Shown: positions 34,430 to 43,159, counted from the stretch's first letter. The stretch is DNA of 64,000 bases from an uncultured Collinsella sp. (GCA_902491565.1 CABUIE010000006.1:1-64000); one strand, 5' to 3'. Numbers and translations are program-made. The notes: a model not told the origin generated them from the sequence alone.

Positions 34430-35194
34430 CTAGCAGATGACCCGCGTATGTTCCTCGATGGCGACACGATCCTCGGCGGCGATGCCCGGCTCGCACACCA
34501 CGGCGTCCAGGCTGTCCAGGCGGCAGAAGGTGTAGAAGTCGCGTTTGCCGATCTTGCTGGAATCGGCGATCAGATAGCGCGAGTCGGCCTTGCTAAAGGC
34601 GAGCTGCTGGATACGGCCCTCGTCCATGTTGGACGTAGATACGTCACCGTCCAAGATGCCGTTGGCGCCGATAAACGCCGCGTCGATGCCCAGCGCACGC
34701 AGGGTATCCTCGGCCGTTGGCCCCACAAAAGCGGCAGTGCGGCGACGGTACATACCGCCCACGAGGCACAGGTCGCAGTCCTCGCGCGCCTCGAGCAGGT
34801 TAAACACCGAAAGCGAATTGGTCACAATGCGCAGACGAAACGCCGGCAACATCGAGGCCATCTGCTCAACCGTGGTGCCTGTCCCCAAAAAGATGGTCGA
34901 GCCTTCCTCGATAAGCTCCACAGAACGGCGCGCAATCTGCAACTTTTCCTCGGCATGCTTCGTGCGCTTTTCGCTGTGCGAATACTCATGGCGCAGCATA
35001 GCGTGTGGACGGCCCTGCGCACTGCGGGCTCCGCCGTGCACGCGCTCGATCTCGCCCAGGCTCGCAAGCTCCTCAAGGTCACGGCGGATCGTCATATCCG
35101 AGACACCTAACGCATCCGAAATCTCCTTGACCGAGACCGTGCCCTGCTCTTCGAGCAGCTGCCGAACCTTATCCTGTCGCTCCGCTTTAATCAC
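34430..35194 (-). CDS. DeoR-family regulator, LacR-like
   Basis: Sugar-phosphate-responsive repressor of 254 aa. It starts at GTG 35194 (GAGGA six bases upstream), giving VIKAERQDKVRQLLEEQG; a GTG nine codons earlier is less likely. The winged helix includes VSDMTIRRDLEELASLGEIE with RVHGGA. The sensor domain has IFLGTGTTVEQM, LCLVGGMYRRRT and IADSSKIGKRDF. It is divergent from galM. The intergenic GAACAAAT (35240-35247) matches a dyad at lacA, so it may govern the tagatose genes from a distance. Confidence 0.9.
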   Translation of the reverse strand: MIKAERQDKVRQLLEEQGTVSVKEISDALGVSDMTIRRDLEELASLGEIERVHGGARSAQGRPHAMLRHEYSHSEKRTKHAEEKLQIARRSVELIEEGSTIFLGTGTTVEQMASMLPAFRLRIVTNSLSVFNLLEAREDCDLCLVGGMYRRRTAAFVGPTAEDTLRALGIDAAFIGANGILDGDVSTSNMDEGRIQQLAFSKADSRYLIADSSKIGKRDFYTFCRLDSLDAVVCEPGIAAEDRVAIEEHTRVIC

Positions 35195-35399
35195 GATGAG
35201 TCCTCGCTGTTCCACGCTCACGTCAATTCAAACAATAACGAACAAATTGTATCAGACTCACGCGCGTCAGAAATGAACGCCCGCACAGCTCCAATCATCA
35301 CTTTTTTGAGAAAAATACCCCCTGCTTTAGTGGGGTGTAGTGATAATCTCGCCTGTTCGCGCTACAGTTTGTCGGAAATACCTCGATGTTAGGAACCAA

Positions 35400-36452
35400 A
35401 TGATCACTTCCGAGCTTTTCGGCACCGCGCCGTGCGGTACCCCCGTTCATCGTTACACCCTCAACGGGCCCGAGATCTGCGTTCGCATTATGGACTATGG
35501 CGCCACCGTGTTGGGCATCGACGTGCCCGACATCCCCGGCAACGTGCGCGATGTGGTGCTGGGCTTCGATAAGCTCGAGGATTACTTTGACAACCCCGCC
35601 TGCTTTGGTGCGACCATCGGACCTGTGGCCAACCGCACTGCAGGTGCCACGATCACCATCGCCGGCACGGACTGGCATATGCCCGCCAACGAGGGCACCA
35701 ACAACCTGCACAGCGATCTTGAGCATGGTCTGCACAAGCGCGTATGGGACGTTAAGCTCGACGAGGTCCACAATGCCGTGCGCATGACCACCTCGCTTGA
35801 GGACGGTGAGCTGGGCCTTCCCGGCAACCGCACCTTTACGGCTGTGTTTACCGTGACGTGCACCGGCCACTTCCGTATCGAATACGGCTGCGAGAGCGAC
35901 CGCGCCACGTACGTGTCCATGACCAACCACACGTACTTTAACCTTGCCGGCCATAACGCCGGAATGGACTGTGAGCACTTCTTTGTTGCTAACGCTGCCC
36001 ACTACCTGCCCATCAACGAGCAGAATATCCCCACCGGAGAGATCGCTCCGGTCGAGGGCACGCCGTTTGACTTCCGTGAGCTGCGCCCCGTCGCGCCCGG
36101 CATGGAAGCCGACGACCCGCAGATTAAGCAGGCCCGTGGCTACGACCACTGCCTGTGCATCGATGGCTATCAGTACGGCCGTAATCTGCGCCGCGCGATG
36201 CACGTCGAGGAGATGTGGACCGGCCGTGAGCTGGACTATTACACCACTGCCCCGGGCGTGCAGCTCTACACCGGCAACTGGCTGGGCGACGAACACGCCA
36301 AAGACGATGCCAACTATAGCTGGGGCGCCGGCTTTGCCCTCGAGGCAGAGATGTACCCCGACACGCCGCACCAGCCGCTGTTCCCGCAGGGCATTGTGGG
36401 CCCGGGTCACCCATACAGCAATGTGATCGAATACCACTTTATGAGGCACTAG
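35400..36452 (+). CDS. galM: Aldose 1-epimerase (galactose mutarotase)
   Basis: Interconverts alpha and beta anomers of galactose so that galactokinase can act on the sugar released by beta-galactosidases. 350 aa from ATG 35400 (AGGA seven bases upstream); the frame is open 20 codons further without a good RBS. It shows GATIGPVANRTAGA, NEGTNNLHSD with one catalytic His, MTNHTYFNLAGH with the second, and the catalytic Glu in the C-terminal region after GAGFALEAEM. Single gene, followed by a strong terminator. Confidence 0.94.
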   Translation: MITSELFGTAPCGTPVHRYTLNGPEICVRIMDYGATVLGIDVPDIPGNVRDVVLGFDKLEDYFDNPACFGATIGPVANRTAGATITIAGTDWHMPANEGTNNLHSDLEHGLHKRVWDVKLDEVHNAVRMTTSLEDGELGLPGNRTFTAVFTVTCTGHFRIEYGCESDRATYVSMTNHTYFNLAGHNAGMDCEHFFVANAAHYLPINEQNIPTGEIAPVEGTPFDFRELRPVAPGMEADDPQIKQARGYDHCLCIDGYQYGRNLRRAMHVEEMWTGRELDYYTTAPGVQLYTGNWLGDEHAKDDANYSWGAGFALEAEMYPDTPHQPLFPQGIVGPGHPYSNVIEYHFMRH

Positions 36453-36478
36453 GCCCACAACGCGACATATTGCACAGC

Positions 36479-36513
36479 AACGCCCGCCGGCACCACCGCC
36501 GACGGGCGTTTTT
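36479..36513 (+). terminator. galM terminator
   Basis: AACGCCCG pairs with CGGGCGTT, followed by T6. Confidence 0.87.
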
Positions 36514-36565
36514 TCATCTTTTGGGCTCAATTTCGCTGTGACTGTATGAGTGACATATCAAAACT

Positions 36566-36705
36566 ATGCCCATTTACTACGTTTAGCCCGGGATGCTCGA
36601 CCATGCACCGGTTTTTGCTAAATTCGCGAGCCGCCTACCTGCGGTTTTGTTTTTCTCAAATTCGACATGCTCGGCGATAGCCGATCAAACGTAGTAAATG
36701 GGCAT
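36566..36705. repeat. 140-bp element with 19-bp perfect terminal inverted repeats
   Basis: ATGCCCATTTACTACGTTT (36566-36584) and its exact complement at 36687-36705 flank about 100 bases of non-coding DNA. It lies between convergent galM and the orphan IIB gene. The arm spacing is too long for a simple terminator. Confidence 0.7.
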
Positions 36706-36778
36706 TGTTTTTGACAGGCAGCATCGCACGCGTCCCTCGCAAGGGCAAAATGATTCGTTTTTCTCCGTCCCCAAGGGA

Positions 36779-37261
36779 TCAGTTGAACAGATTGCCGATG
36801 GGGTCGGGATTGGAGCTGGGGAGATAGCGGATTTCTAGTTCTATGCCGAGCTTTTGCAGCTCTTTGAAGGTGGCGACATCTTCGCCGTCTACGGCGACTG
36901 CGGGCGTTATGGGGTGCTTGCCCTCCCCTGCCTGCATATGGCCAATGCTGATCTTGGTGATCGGCACGCCACCCTTAACCAGCGCGAGTGCATCGGCGGG
37001 TGAGGCCACCATGATCAGAATCAATTGGCGCGGCGTTGCGGTATGAATGATGTCGATGGCCCTTTGCACCGAGAAAAACCGTGTCCACACGCCCTCGGGC
37101 ACCGCGACCCTCATAGGCGCCCACTTGCGCGAATCCGCCGCAATCTCGTCGTTAACGATCAGGACGAGGTTGGAACCAACCGCCTCATTCCACAGCTCAA
37201 CGTCTTGCCCGTAAATAAACCGATCATCGATGCGCGTGAGAAGAATCTTGGGTTGAATCAT
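36779..37261 (-). CDS. Orphan PTS mannose/sorbose-family IIB lacking the phospho-His
   Basis: About 160 aa, with the family's fold and length. The active-site stretch, normally RIDxRLIHGQV with the phosphorylated His, reads RIDDRFIYGQD: His is Tyr and Val is Asp. The second IIB in the window (47111) keeps RLIHGQV. No IIA, IIC or IID gene is next to it. It is therefore unlikely to pass phosphate in the normal way; it may be a decayed or repurposed protein. The start is ATG 37261 (a GTG precedes it directly); RBS weak. Confidence 0.85.
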   Translation of the reverse strand: MIQPKILLTRIDDRFIYGQDVELWNEAVGSNLVLIVNDEIAADSRKWAPMRVAVPEGVWTRFFSVQRAIDIIHTATPRQLILIMVASPADALALVKGGVPITKISIGHMQAGEGKHPITPAVAVDGEDVATFKELQKLGIELEIRYLPSSNPDPIGNLFN

Positions 37262-37350
37262 CACTGCCCCATTCTGCTTGAGACCCGTAAGAGCAAGACA
37301 TCACGTCTCCAATATTAGTGCATTTAAAGTGAGAAAAGCCGTCAGAACAC

Positions 37351-37379
37351 TTGCGCGGATGTGCGATGTCCCGTATTAT
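37351..37379 (+). promoter_or_regulatory. Promoter of tRNA-Thr
   Basis: TTGCGC (37351-37356), 17-base spacer, TATTAT (37374-37379), 39 bases before the tRNA. Confidence 0.7.
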
Positions 37380-37418
37380 AGACAGCCGTTGACGCCTCAG
37401 TTGCGTCACCACATGGCC

Positions 37419-37494
37419 GCCAGCGTAGCTCAGTTGGTAGAGCACCGCTCTCGTAAAGCGGGGGTCACCGGTTCGAGCCCGGTCGCTGGCTCCA
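37419..37494 (+). tRNA. tRNA-Thr (anticodon CGT)
   Basis: 76 nt including encoded CCA. The acceptor stem is GCCAGCG / CGCTGGC, the anticodon stem CCGCT / AGCGG encloses CTCGTAA with CGT at 37452-37454, and the T loop is GGTTCGAGCCC. The cloverleaf is complete. Confidence 0.96.
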
Positions 37495-37505
37495 TTGCAC
37501 AAGAT

Positions 37506-37528
37506 AGCCGCCCTCGGGCGGCTTTTTT
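37506..37528 (+). terminator. tRNA-Thr terminator
   Basis: AGCCGCC pairs with GGGCGGCT, followed by T6. Confidence 0.87.
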
Positions 37529-37602
37529 GTTGCCGATTTTGAGTGCGTGTGCGCCAATCCAGGCACAACGCCGCCAGCAACTCCCCTACTCAACAACAGA
37601 AA

Positions 37603-37678
37603 ACCCCACCAAACGTGATTTCCCTTAGGGAAACACGCTTGGCGGGGTCGTAGCGTGATTCCCCTAGGGGAATCACGC
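37603..37678. repeat. Tandem hairpins, copy 1
   Basis: A 45-base imperfect hairpin (CCCCACCAAACGTG ... CACGCTTGGCGGGG) is followed by the perfect 26-bp palindrome of GCGTGATTCCCCTAGGGG type at 37653-37678. The same pair, with minor changes, lies at 49757-49829 beside yhcH. Confidence 0.82.
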
Positions 37679-37699
37679 CATCAGACGAACAGCTCAACC

Positions 37700-37738
37700 G
37701 AGCAGCTCGTTACTCCTCCCAGTAAGCGTCGGCAAGCA
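37700..37738 (-). pseudogene. Remnant of yhcH 3' end
   Basis: About 39 bases matching the last codons of the YhcH gene at 49860 (TACTCCTCCCAGTARGCGTC and surrounding bases). The rest of the gene is deleted; the sequence jumps directly into the nagA remnant. Confidence 0.72.
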
Positions 37739-37877
37739 GCTTACTCGGCAAACGCATTACCAAAGCTGTTGCCGCCCACCTACGTCTCGACTAGGGTAAG
37801 GTCGGGACTGAACACGACAAAGTCGGCGTCGCGCCCCGGCATAATGCTACTGCACTTGTCGTCGACATGAGCTAGCA
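37739..37877 (-). pseudogene. Remnant of nagA 3' end
   Basis: About 46 C-terminal codons of NagA survive (KCSSIMPGRDADFVVFSPDL then LVET). The next codon, Tyr in intact NagA, is TAG here, and the frame afterwards still spells VGGN..GNAFAE to the old stop. Everything upstream is lost at about 37877. It is most like nagA copy 2 (50366). Confidence 0.82.
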
Positions 37878-37904
37878 ATCGATGCCGGGGCGACGCCCAA
37901 GCCC

Positions 37905-38840
37905 TTACAGCTCGGTCACGACAACGCCGTTGTAGACCTCGTCCCAACGGTCCATGACCAGATGGCCGGTCATAGGATCCATGGCGTTGAGCTTGCCGCA
38001 AGTGTTGGCGGTACGCAGCACCGTCTCGTCGTCTGCGCCAGCAGCAATGGCATGCGCAAAGCCAGCGATAGTGGAGTCACCAGAGCCCGTGGCGTTAACC
38101 GCAGGGATATCGGGCGTCTTTGCGCGGAACGCACGGCCGTTGTGGAAGCCAACGGAGCCGGCAGCGCCCATGGACACGACGACCCAGGGGATATCGGAGA
38201 AGCGGGCATCAGAAGCGAGCGCAGCACGGAGCTCATCCACATCGTCGGTGGTAAAGCTCGTGCCCAGAAGGCCGTTGATCTCGGTCAGGTTAGGCTTGAC
38301 CAGCTCGGGTTTAATTTCGGACTTAAGGGCGGCCTCGAGCGAAGCACCCGAGGTATCGAGCAGCACCTTGGCGCCGGCGTTCTCGGCAATGCCCGTGATC
38401 TTGGCATAGTAGTCTGCCTCGACACCGCGGGGCAGCGAACCCGAAATGGTTACGACGTCGGCCTTGCCCGCAAGCTCGGTAAACTTGGCGGTAAAGGCAT
38501 CGAGCTCCTCGGGGGCAATTGTCGGGCCGCTCTCGAGCAGCTCGGTCTGGTTGCCGGCGTGGAGTATGTTGAGGCAAATGCGAGTCTCGCCCTTGATGGG
38601 CACAAAGTCGTTGTTAATACCGTTGGCGTCCATGAGCTCAGCCATGTAGGCGCCCATGTGGCCGCCGAGCAGACCGGTTGCCACAACGTCGTCGCCCAGC
38701 TGACCCAGCACACGGGCCACGTTGAGGCCCTTGCCGCCGGCGGTCTTTTCGGGCGTCACACGGTTAACGTCGTCGATAATGAGCTCATCGAGCTGATAGC
38801 GCGTATCGACAGACGGGTTCATCGTAACGGTGAGGATCAT
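37905..38840 (-). CDS. lacC: Tagatose-6-phosphate kinase / 1-phosphofructokinase (PfkB family), copy 2
   Basis: 311 aa, same length as and nearly identical to copy 1 at 13007, with GGKGLNVARVLGQLG, SGSLPRG and NATGSGDSTIAGF all intact. It follows the second lacX by 59 bases, repeating the lacX-lacC order of the lac operon, but no lacAB accompanies it. Possible roles are dosage, a different inducer, or fructose-1-phosphate. The region downstream is the nagA/yhcH remnant. Confidence 0.9.
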   Translation of the reverse strand: MILTVTMNPSVDTRYQLDELIIDDVNRVTPEKTAGGKGLNVARVLGQLGDDVVATGLLGGHMGAYMAELMDANGINNDFVPIKGETRICLNILHAGNQTELLESGPTIAPEELDAFTAKFTELAGKADVVTISGSLPRGVEADYYAKITGIAENAGAKVLLDTSGASLEAALKSEIKPELVKPNLTEINGLLGTSFTTDDVDELRAALASDARFSDIPWVVVSMGAAGSVGFHNGRAFRAKTPDIPAVNATGSGDSTIAGFAHAIAAGADDETVLRTANTCGKLNAMDPMTGHLVMDRWDEVYNGVVVTEL

Positions 38841-38899
38841 TTTTAGCTCCTTATCTCGCAGGCTCCTTATGCCTCGCGATACGAGTCGACAATACGGAA

Positions 38900-39781
38900 T
38901 TACAGAATCTCAATCGTGAACGAGCGAACGACGGTCTCCTTGGGCTTAGCGACAAGGCAGCCGCGCTTATGCTCAAGTACGTCGTCCTCATCGGAACAGG
39001 TCGAAAGGCCGCCCCAGGGCTCAACCGCCACAAAATCGCCCTCGGGCTTACTCCACACAATGAGATACGGAAAGCCCTCAAAGCTCAGGCGGACGCCCTT
39101 GTCCTCCCCCTTCTTGGAAAGCGTGACCTGACGGCTCTCGAGCACATCAAAGATGGTCTCCGCAAAATCGAAGAGCTCATGCGACAGAGGCAGTGTCTTT
39201 CCCACCATGGGGTTCTTGGAGCGATTGGTCACGTCAATCAGGCCAGTCGAGGGGACGGCAGTGCAAAGCTCCGCAGCCTCGTCCTTCTCAAAGCGCAACT
39301 CGTAGTCCGTATAGGCCTCGCCCTCATCGAGCGGACACCTAAAGCCGGGATGACCGCCGATAAAGAACGGCATGTCCTCGGTTCCCTCGTTGGTCACCTC
39401 ATAGGAGACGCGCACGGCAGCGTCCTCGAGCGTATAGCGAGCGACAAGCTTAAACAGATACGGATAATCGCTCAGCAGCGCGGCGTTATTCTCCGAAGCC
39501 AGGCACATCACCAGCTCGTTTTCGCCTTGGCTCAGCAGCTTCCACTCCTGTTTGCGCGCAAACCCGTGGCGAGCGAGCTTTACATGATGCCCGGCAAACG
39601 TCATGGCGCTGTTGTCGCGCAAGCCTCCGCAAATCGGGAAGCAAATCGGTGCTTGGCCGGACCACACGGCGGGATCGCCCTGCCACAAGTACTCGCGACC
39701 TCCAGCCTCAATCGAGGTAAACGAACCACCAGCCGTGGACACCTTAATAGAAATCGAATCGTTGGAGAGAGCGTATTCCAT
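38900..39781 (-). CDS. lacX: LacX-like aldose 1-epimerase family protein, copy 2
   Basis: 293 aa, close paralogue of the protein at 13999 (same start STAGGSFTSIEAGGREYLWQ, same HGFARKQEW, same GGHPGFRCPL). First gene of a lacX-lacC pair, divergent from the flavodoxin gene. A GGATGGGC-type RBS precedes the ATG. Confidence 0.88.
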   Translation of the reverse strand: MEYALSNDSISIKVSTAGGSFTSIEAGGREYLWQGDPAVWSGQAPICFPICGGLRDNSAMTFAGHHVKLARHGFARKQEWKLLSQGENELVMCLASENNAALLSDYPYLFKLVARYTLEDAAVRVSYEVTNEGTEDMPFFIGGHPGFRCPLDEGEAYTDYELRFEKDEAAELCTAVPSTGLIDVTNRSKNPMVGKTLPLSHELFDFAETIFDVLESRQVTLSKKGEDKGVRLSFEGFPYLIVWSKPEGDFVAVEPWGGLSTCSDEDDVLEHKRGCLVAKPKETVVRSFTIEIL

Positions 39782-39936
39782 TGCCCATCCTTTCGAACAA
39801 CTGCTTTTGCTCGCAAGTACCCGTCTCGGCCCTGACCAAAGGACAAACCCGCACGTTCACCGATGCATCCGGTATCCCAGGCATGCAACGGGGCACCATA
39901 CAGACATTGACGCAATTACAGCTGAAAGGCCTTCTT

Positions 39937-40521
39937 ATGCGAACCATCATCCTCTATGCCTCGCGCCACCACGGCAATACGAAAAAGCTCGTGGACGCCA
40001 TCGTCGAGGCGCACCCCGAAATCGATACCCTCGACGTCAAGGCGCTTGGCAAAAACGAGTACCCCGACCTGCACGAATACCATCTGATTGGCGTCGCCAC
40101 GGGCATCTATTACTCCGAGATCGACAAGGACATGGCACGCGCGCTCACGAACGTGCTGCAGCCGCAGAACAAGGTGTTTGGCCTTATGACCTACGGTGGC
40201 AAAAACAAGTGGTACGGCAAGGATATCGATGGTATCTGCCGCATGAGGCAGGCCATCTTTATGGAGGTCTACGGCTGCCCCGGCTTTGATACGTGGGGGC
40301 CGTTCAAACTCACCGGCGGTGTCCAAAAGGGACACCCGACCGCTGAAGAAATTAAGGGCGCCGTCGACTTCTTCGACAAGATCGAAGACGAGTACGGCGA
40401 CATCATCGTCGAAGAGTATGCCAAGCGCGAGAAGCGTCTAGCCTACGAGAAGGAGCATCCTGCAGGAGGCCTGGTGGCCGGCGTCAAGCGCACGGCAAAG
40501 AAGATCGCTAACAAGCTGTAA
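39937..40521 (+). CDS. Flavodoxin-family protein
   Basis: 194 aa small flavoprotein. The N-terminal FMN phosphate loop IILYASRHHGNTKKL replaces the common SxTGNT pattern with SRHHGNT. LIGVATGIYYSEIDKD and GLMTYGGKNKWYG follow the flavodoxin fold. The C-terminal tail (about 150-194) is Lys-rich. ATG 39937 with AAAGGC upstream is preferred; the open frame extends 52 codons earlier over the divergent lacX promoter. Electron partner unknown. Confidence 0.88.
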   Translation: MRTIILYASRHHGNTKKLVDAIVEAHPEIDTLDVKALGKNEYPDLHEYHLIGVATGIYYSEIDKDMARALTNVLQPQNKVFGLMTYGGKNKWYGKDIDGICRMRQAIFMEVYGCPGFDTWGPFKLTGGVQKGHPTAEEIKGAVDFFDKIEDEYGDIIVEEYAKREKRLAYEKEHPAGGLVAGVKRTAKKIANKL

Positions 40522-40553
40522 CTGTAAAGGTGCTTTTGAGCGTTTAACCCATA

Positions 40554-40589
40554 CGGCGGGTCCGAGCAGATTCGGGCCCGCCGTTTTTT
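40554..40589 (+). terminator. Flavodoxin gene terminator
   Basis: CGGCGGGTCCGA pairs with TTCGGGCCCGCCG, followed by T6; it also stands at the end of convergent nagA. Confidence 0.88.
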
Positions 40590-40595
40590 CTATCG

Positions 40596-41765
40596 TTACT
40601 CGGTAAAGGCGTTGCCGACGCTCTGGCCGCCAACATACGTCTCGACGAGGGTGAGCTCATGGTCGAACACGACAAAGTCGGCGTCGCGACCTGGCATGAT
40701 GCTGCCGCACTTATCCTCGATGTGCGCAGAGCGAGCCGGCACCTCGGTTGCCATGCGAATGGCGATATCGGCGCTGGCGATGCCCCAGTCGACGATGTTC
40801 TTGACGCCCTGGGCAAGCGTGAGCACCGAGCCGGCAATGCTCTTGCCGTCGGCGAGCCAGCACAGGTTGTCCTTCATGATGACGTCCATGCCACCACTGG
40901 TGTAGCTGCCCTCGGGCATGCCGCCGCAACCCAGGCAGTCGGTAATAAGCACCGTGTGCTGCCAGCCCTTGGCCTGCAGCAGCGCCTTGATGGCAGCAGG
41001 GTTAACGTGCTTGCCGTCACAGATGATCTCGGCGTAGGTCTCGGGCGTGGACATGGCAGCGCCCACGACACCGGGCTCACGGTGATGCAGCCCGCGCTGG
41101 CCGTTATAGGTATGCGTAAAGCAGCTGGCACCGGCGTTGATGGCAGCGATGCACTCATCGTAGGTGGCGTCGGAGTGACCGATGCTGGTCACCACACCCT
41201 TGGCGTTCAGAGCAGCCGCATAAGCAGCGGCACCGTCGCGCTCGGCCGCCATGGCGCTCTTGACGATGCGACCACCCGCAGCCTCCTGCCACTGATCAAA
41301 GATTTCCTCGGAGGGATCGATAAGATAAGCGGGGTTCTGCGCGCCCACGTGCTTCATGGTAAAGAAGGGGCCCTCCAGGTAGATGCCCTGAATGCGAGCA
41401 CCGCAGAAGTCGGGGCCGCGACCCTCGTCCGCCTGAGCGATGGCGGCGCAGGCGTCCTTGATCTGCTCGACGCCATCGGTGAACGTCGTGGGCAGCCAGC
41501 TGGTGGTACCGCGACGGGCGAGCTCGGTCGAGCTGATATCGATGCCCACGGGATCATTATCGGTAGTTGAGTGGTTGTAGAAGCCGTGGATGTGGGTGTC
41601 GACCATGCCCGGTGCGATCCACGACCCCGTGTAGTCCTTAATCTCGCAAGAGGGCTCGTCGGCCTGCCAGGCGCCAAAGACGCCATCCTCGACCATAAGA
41701 TAGCCGCCCAGTTGCGGGCCTGCCGGCAAGAAGAACTTGTCAGCCTTAATTGCGTACGTGCTCAT
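40596..41765 (-). CDS. nagA: N-acetylglucosamine-6-phosphate deacetylase, copy 1
   Basis: 389 aa amidohydrolase converting GlcNAc-6-phosphate (or GalNAc-6-phosphate) to the amine and acetate. The metal motif GMVDTHIHGF is at about residue 55, YLEGPFF near 125, GHSDATYDE near 190, FTHTYNGQRGLHHREPG near 215 and the catalytic Asp in VLITDCLGCGG near 268. ATG 41765 has AGGAG five bases upstream. It is the last gene of the galacto-N-biose-type operon, 116 bases after agaS and its terminator. A second, very similar copy is at 50366. Confidence 0.95.
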   Translation of the reverse strand: MSTYAIKADKFFLPAGPQLGGYLMVEDGVFGAWQADEPSCEIKDYTGSWIAPGMVDTHIHGFYNHSTTDNDPVGIDISSTELARRGTTSWLPTTFTDGVEQIKDACAAIAQADEGRGPDFCGARIQGIYLEGPFFTMKHVGAQNPAYLIDPSEEIFDQWQEAAGGRIVKSAMAAERDGAAAYAAALNAKGVVTSIGHSDATYDECIAAINAGASCFTHTYNGQRGLHHREPGVVGAAMSTPETYAEIICDGKHVNPAAIKALLQAKGWQHTVLITDCLGCGGMPEGSYTSGGMDVIMKDNLCWLADGKSIAGSVLTLAQGVKNIVDWGIASADIAIRMATEVPARSAHIEDKCGSIMPGRDADFVVFDHELTLVETYVGGQSVGNAFTE

Positions 41766-41831
41766 ATGCACTCCTTGCTTCTAAAGCAGTTGACTGTGGT
41801 GATGCTATACCCAGCTCAGGTAAAACAAAAA

Positions 41832-41863
41832 GCGCCCGCCCGCCGTTATGAGCGGACGGGCGC
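41832..41863 (-). terminator. agaS terminator
   Basis: GCGCCCGCCCGC pairs with GCGGACGGGCGC; the minus strand runs into CTTTTTGTTTT. Confidence 0.85.
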
Positions 41864-41881
41864 CCTTACAGAGGGACGCGA

Positions 41882-43048
41882 TTAAGCGGTGAAGGGGTGA
41901 ATCGTCACGCCCTTGACCACGCGGTTGACCGTGCCGGTGGGGCTCGGCGTATCGGGCGTGTTGCCCACGCGCACGGAGTTGAGCAGGCTGATGGCCTGGG
42001 CAAACATCACGAACGGCAGAGCGAGGTAGCCCTCGGGAAGCGCTTCGTAGCCCTTAAAGGTGAAGGACTCACCCTCATAGACGGTAGCACCTTCCTGCTG
42101 AACGGCGATGGTGTGCTGAGCGATTTCGTCGCCACCGATCTCGTTGAGGATGTCGATGTCGTACTGACGGGTGTAGGCGTCGTTGTTGACGAACACGAAG
42201 ACGAGCGTCTTATCGTCGACGAAGGACTTGGGTCCGTGACGATAGCCCATGGAGGTATCGTAGGAAGTAGCGACCAGACCGTGAGCGAGCTCGAGGATCT
42301 TGAGCTGGCTCTCCTGGGCAAGGCCACCAAAGGAGCCAGAACCCAAGTAGGTCACGCGGTTGAAGTCGCCAGCCAGGTAATCGGCGATCTCAGACTCACG
42401 AGAGATGACCTCCTCGCCCATCTTGGCAATCGTCTCGACCCACTCGGCCTTCTGCTCGTCAGAGGCAGTGTCGAAAATAAGGGTGGAGAGCAGGGTCATG
42501 CAGGAATAAGAGCCAGTCATGGCGAAGCCCTTGTCGTTGGCGCGCGGAATGAGCAGCGTCAGCGCATTGGGATCATCGGCAGACTCGACGGCGAGCTTGC
42601 CCTCAGGAGCGCAGGTGATGTTGAGGAACTTGACGTTGTGGACGAGCTCCTTGGCAACGGCAACGGCGGCAAGGCTCTCGGGGCTGTTGCCAGAACGGGC
42701 AAAGGAAACCACGAGCGTGGGATCCTCGGCGCGCAGGAAGTCGCGCGGGGCGCTCACGATGTCGGTCGTGGCGATGGGCTTAAAGTCGTAGAGATCAGTG
42801 TTGCCAGCGTGACGCAGGTACGGGGCGCAGGTATCGCCAACGTAGTCGGACGTACCGGCACCGGTGAAGACAACGGACAGACGACCCTCACCCATAGCGC
42901 GAGCCTCGGCCAGGAAGGCCTCGATGGCCTCCTTGTTCTCGCGATAGATGTTGAGCGTATCACGCCAAAGCTCGGGCTGCTGAGCAATCTCGGCCGTGGT
43001 GATCTGGGCGCCGAGCTCGGTGAGCTCCTCGACACTCTTCTCGAACAT
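41882..43048 (-). CDS. agaS: AgaS-family SIS-domain sugar isomerase/deaminase
   Basis: 388 aa. AgaS proteins deaminate and isomerise galactosamine-6-phosphate to tagatose-6-phosphate. Two SIS domains are visible: FTGAGTSDYVGDT near 62 with VVSFARSGNSPES near 112, and YLGSGSFGGLAQES near 228 with YRHGPKSFVDD near 262. ATG 43048 has AGAGGT upstream. In this setting its product feeds the tagatose pathway of LacC. Between gntR and nagA on the minus strand. Confidence 0.93.
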   Translation of the reverse strand: MFEKSVEELTELGAQITTAEIAQQPELWRDTLNIYRENKEAIEAFLAEARAMGEGRLSVVFTGAGTSDYVGDTCAPYLRHAGNTDLYDFKPIATTDIVSAPRDFLRAEDPTLVVSFARSGNSPESLAAVAVAKELVHNVKFLNITCAPEGKLAVESADDPNALTLLIPRANDKGFAMTGSYSCMTLLSTLIFDTASDEQKAEWVETIAKMGEEVISRESEIADYLAGDFNRVTYLGSGSFGGLAQESQLKILELAHGLVATSYDTSMGYRHGPKSFVDDKTLVFVFVNNDAYTRQYDIDILNEIGGDEIAQHTIAVQQEGATVYEGESFTFKGYEALPEGYLALPFVMFAQAISLLNSVRVGNTPDTPSPTGTVNRVVKGVTIHPFTA

Positions 43049-43159
43049 TTCTAATACCTCTTTCTTTACTAAATTTTCTGATATACAAAGACTCAACCTG
43101 AAAAGTCAAATCGAGTAGTAGTCATAGACTGTTTTTCTTTCGTTAGCACTCGTATCCGA

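Noticed and set aside
35298..36530. Long minus-strand open frame over galM
   Set aside because: It is antisense to a clear galactose mutarotase with all catalytic motifs; the minus frame gives low-complexity Val/Gly/His-rich protein typical of GC-rich shadow frames.
37278..37628. Open frame across the tRNA-Thr locus
   Set aside because: It overlaps a complete tRNA with promoter and terminator, so it is a chance frame.
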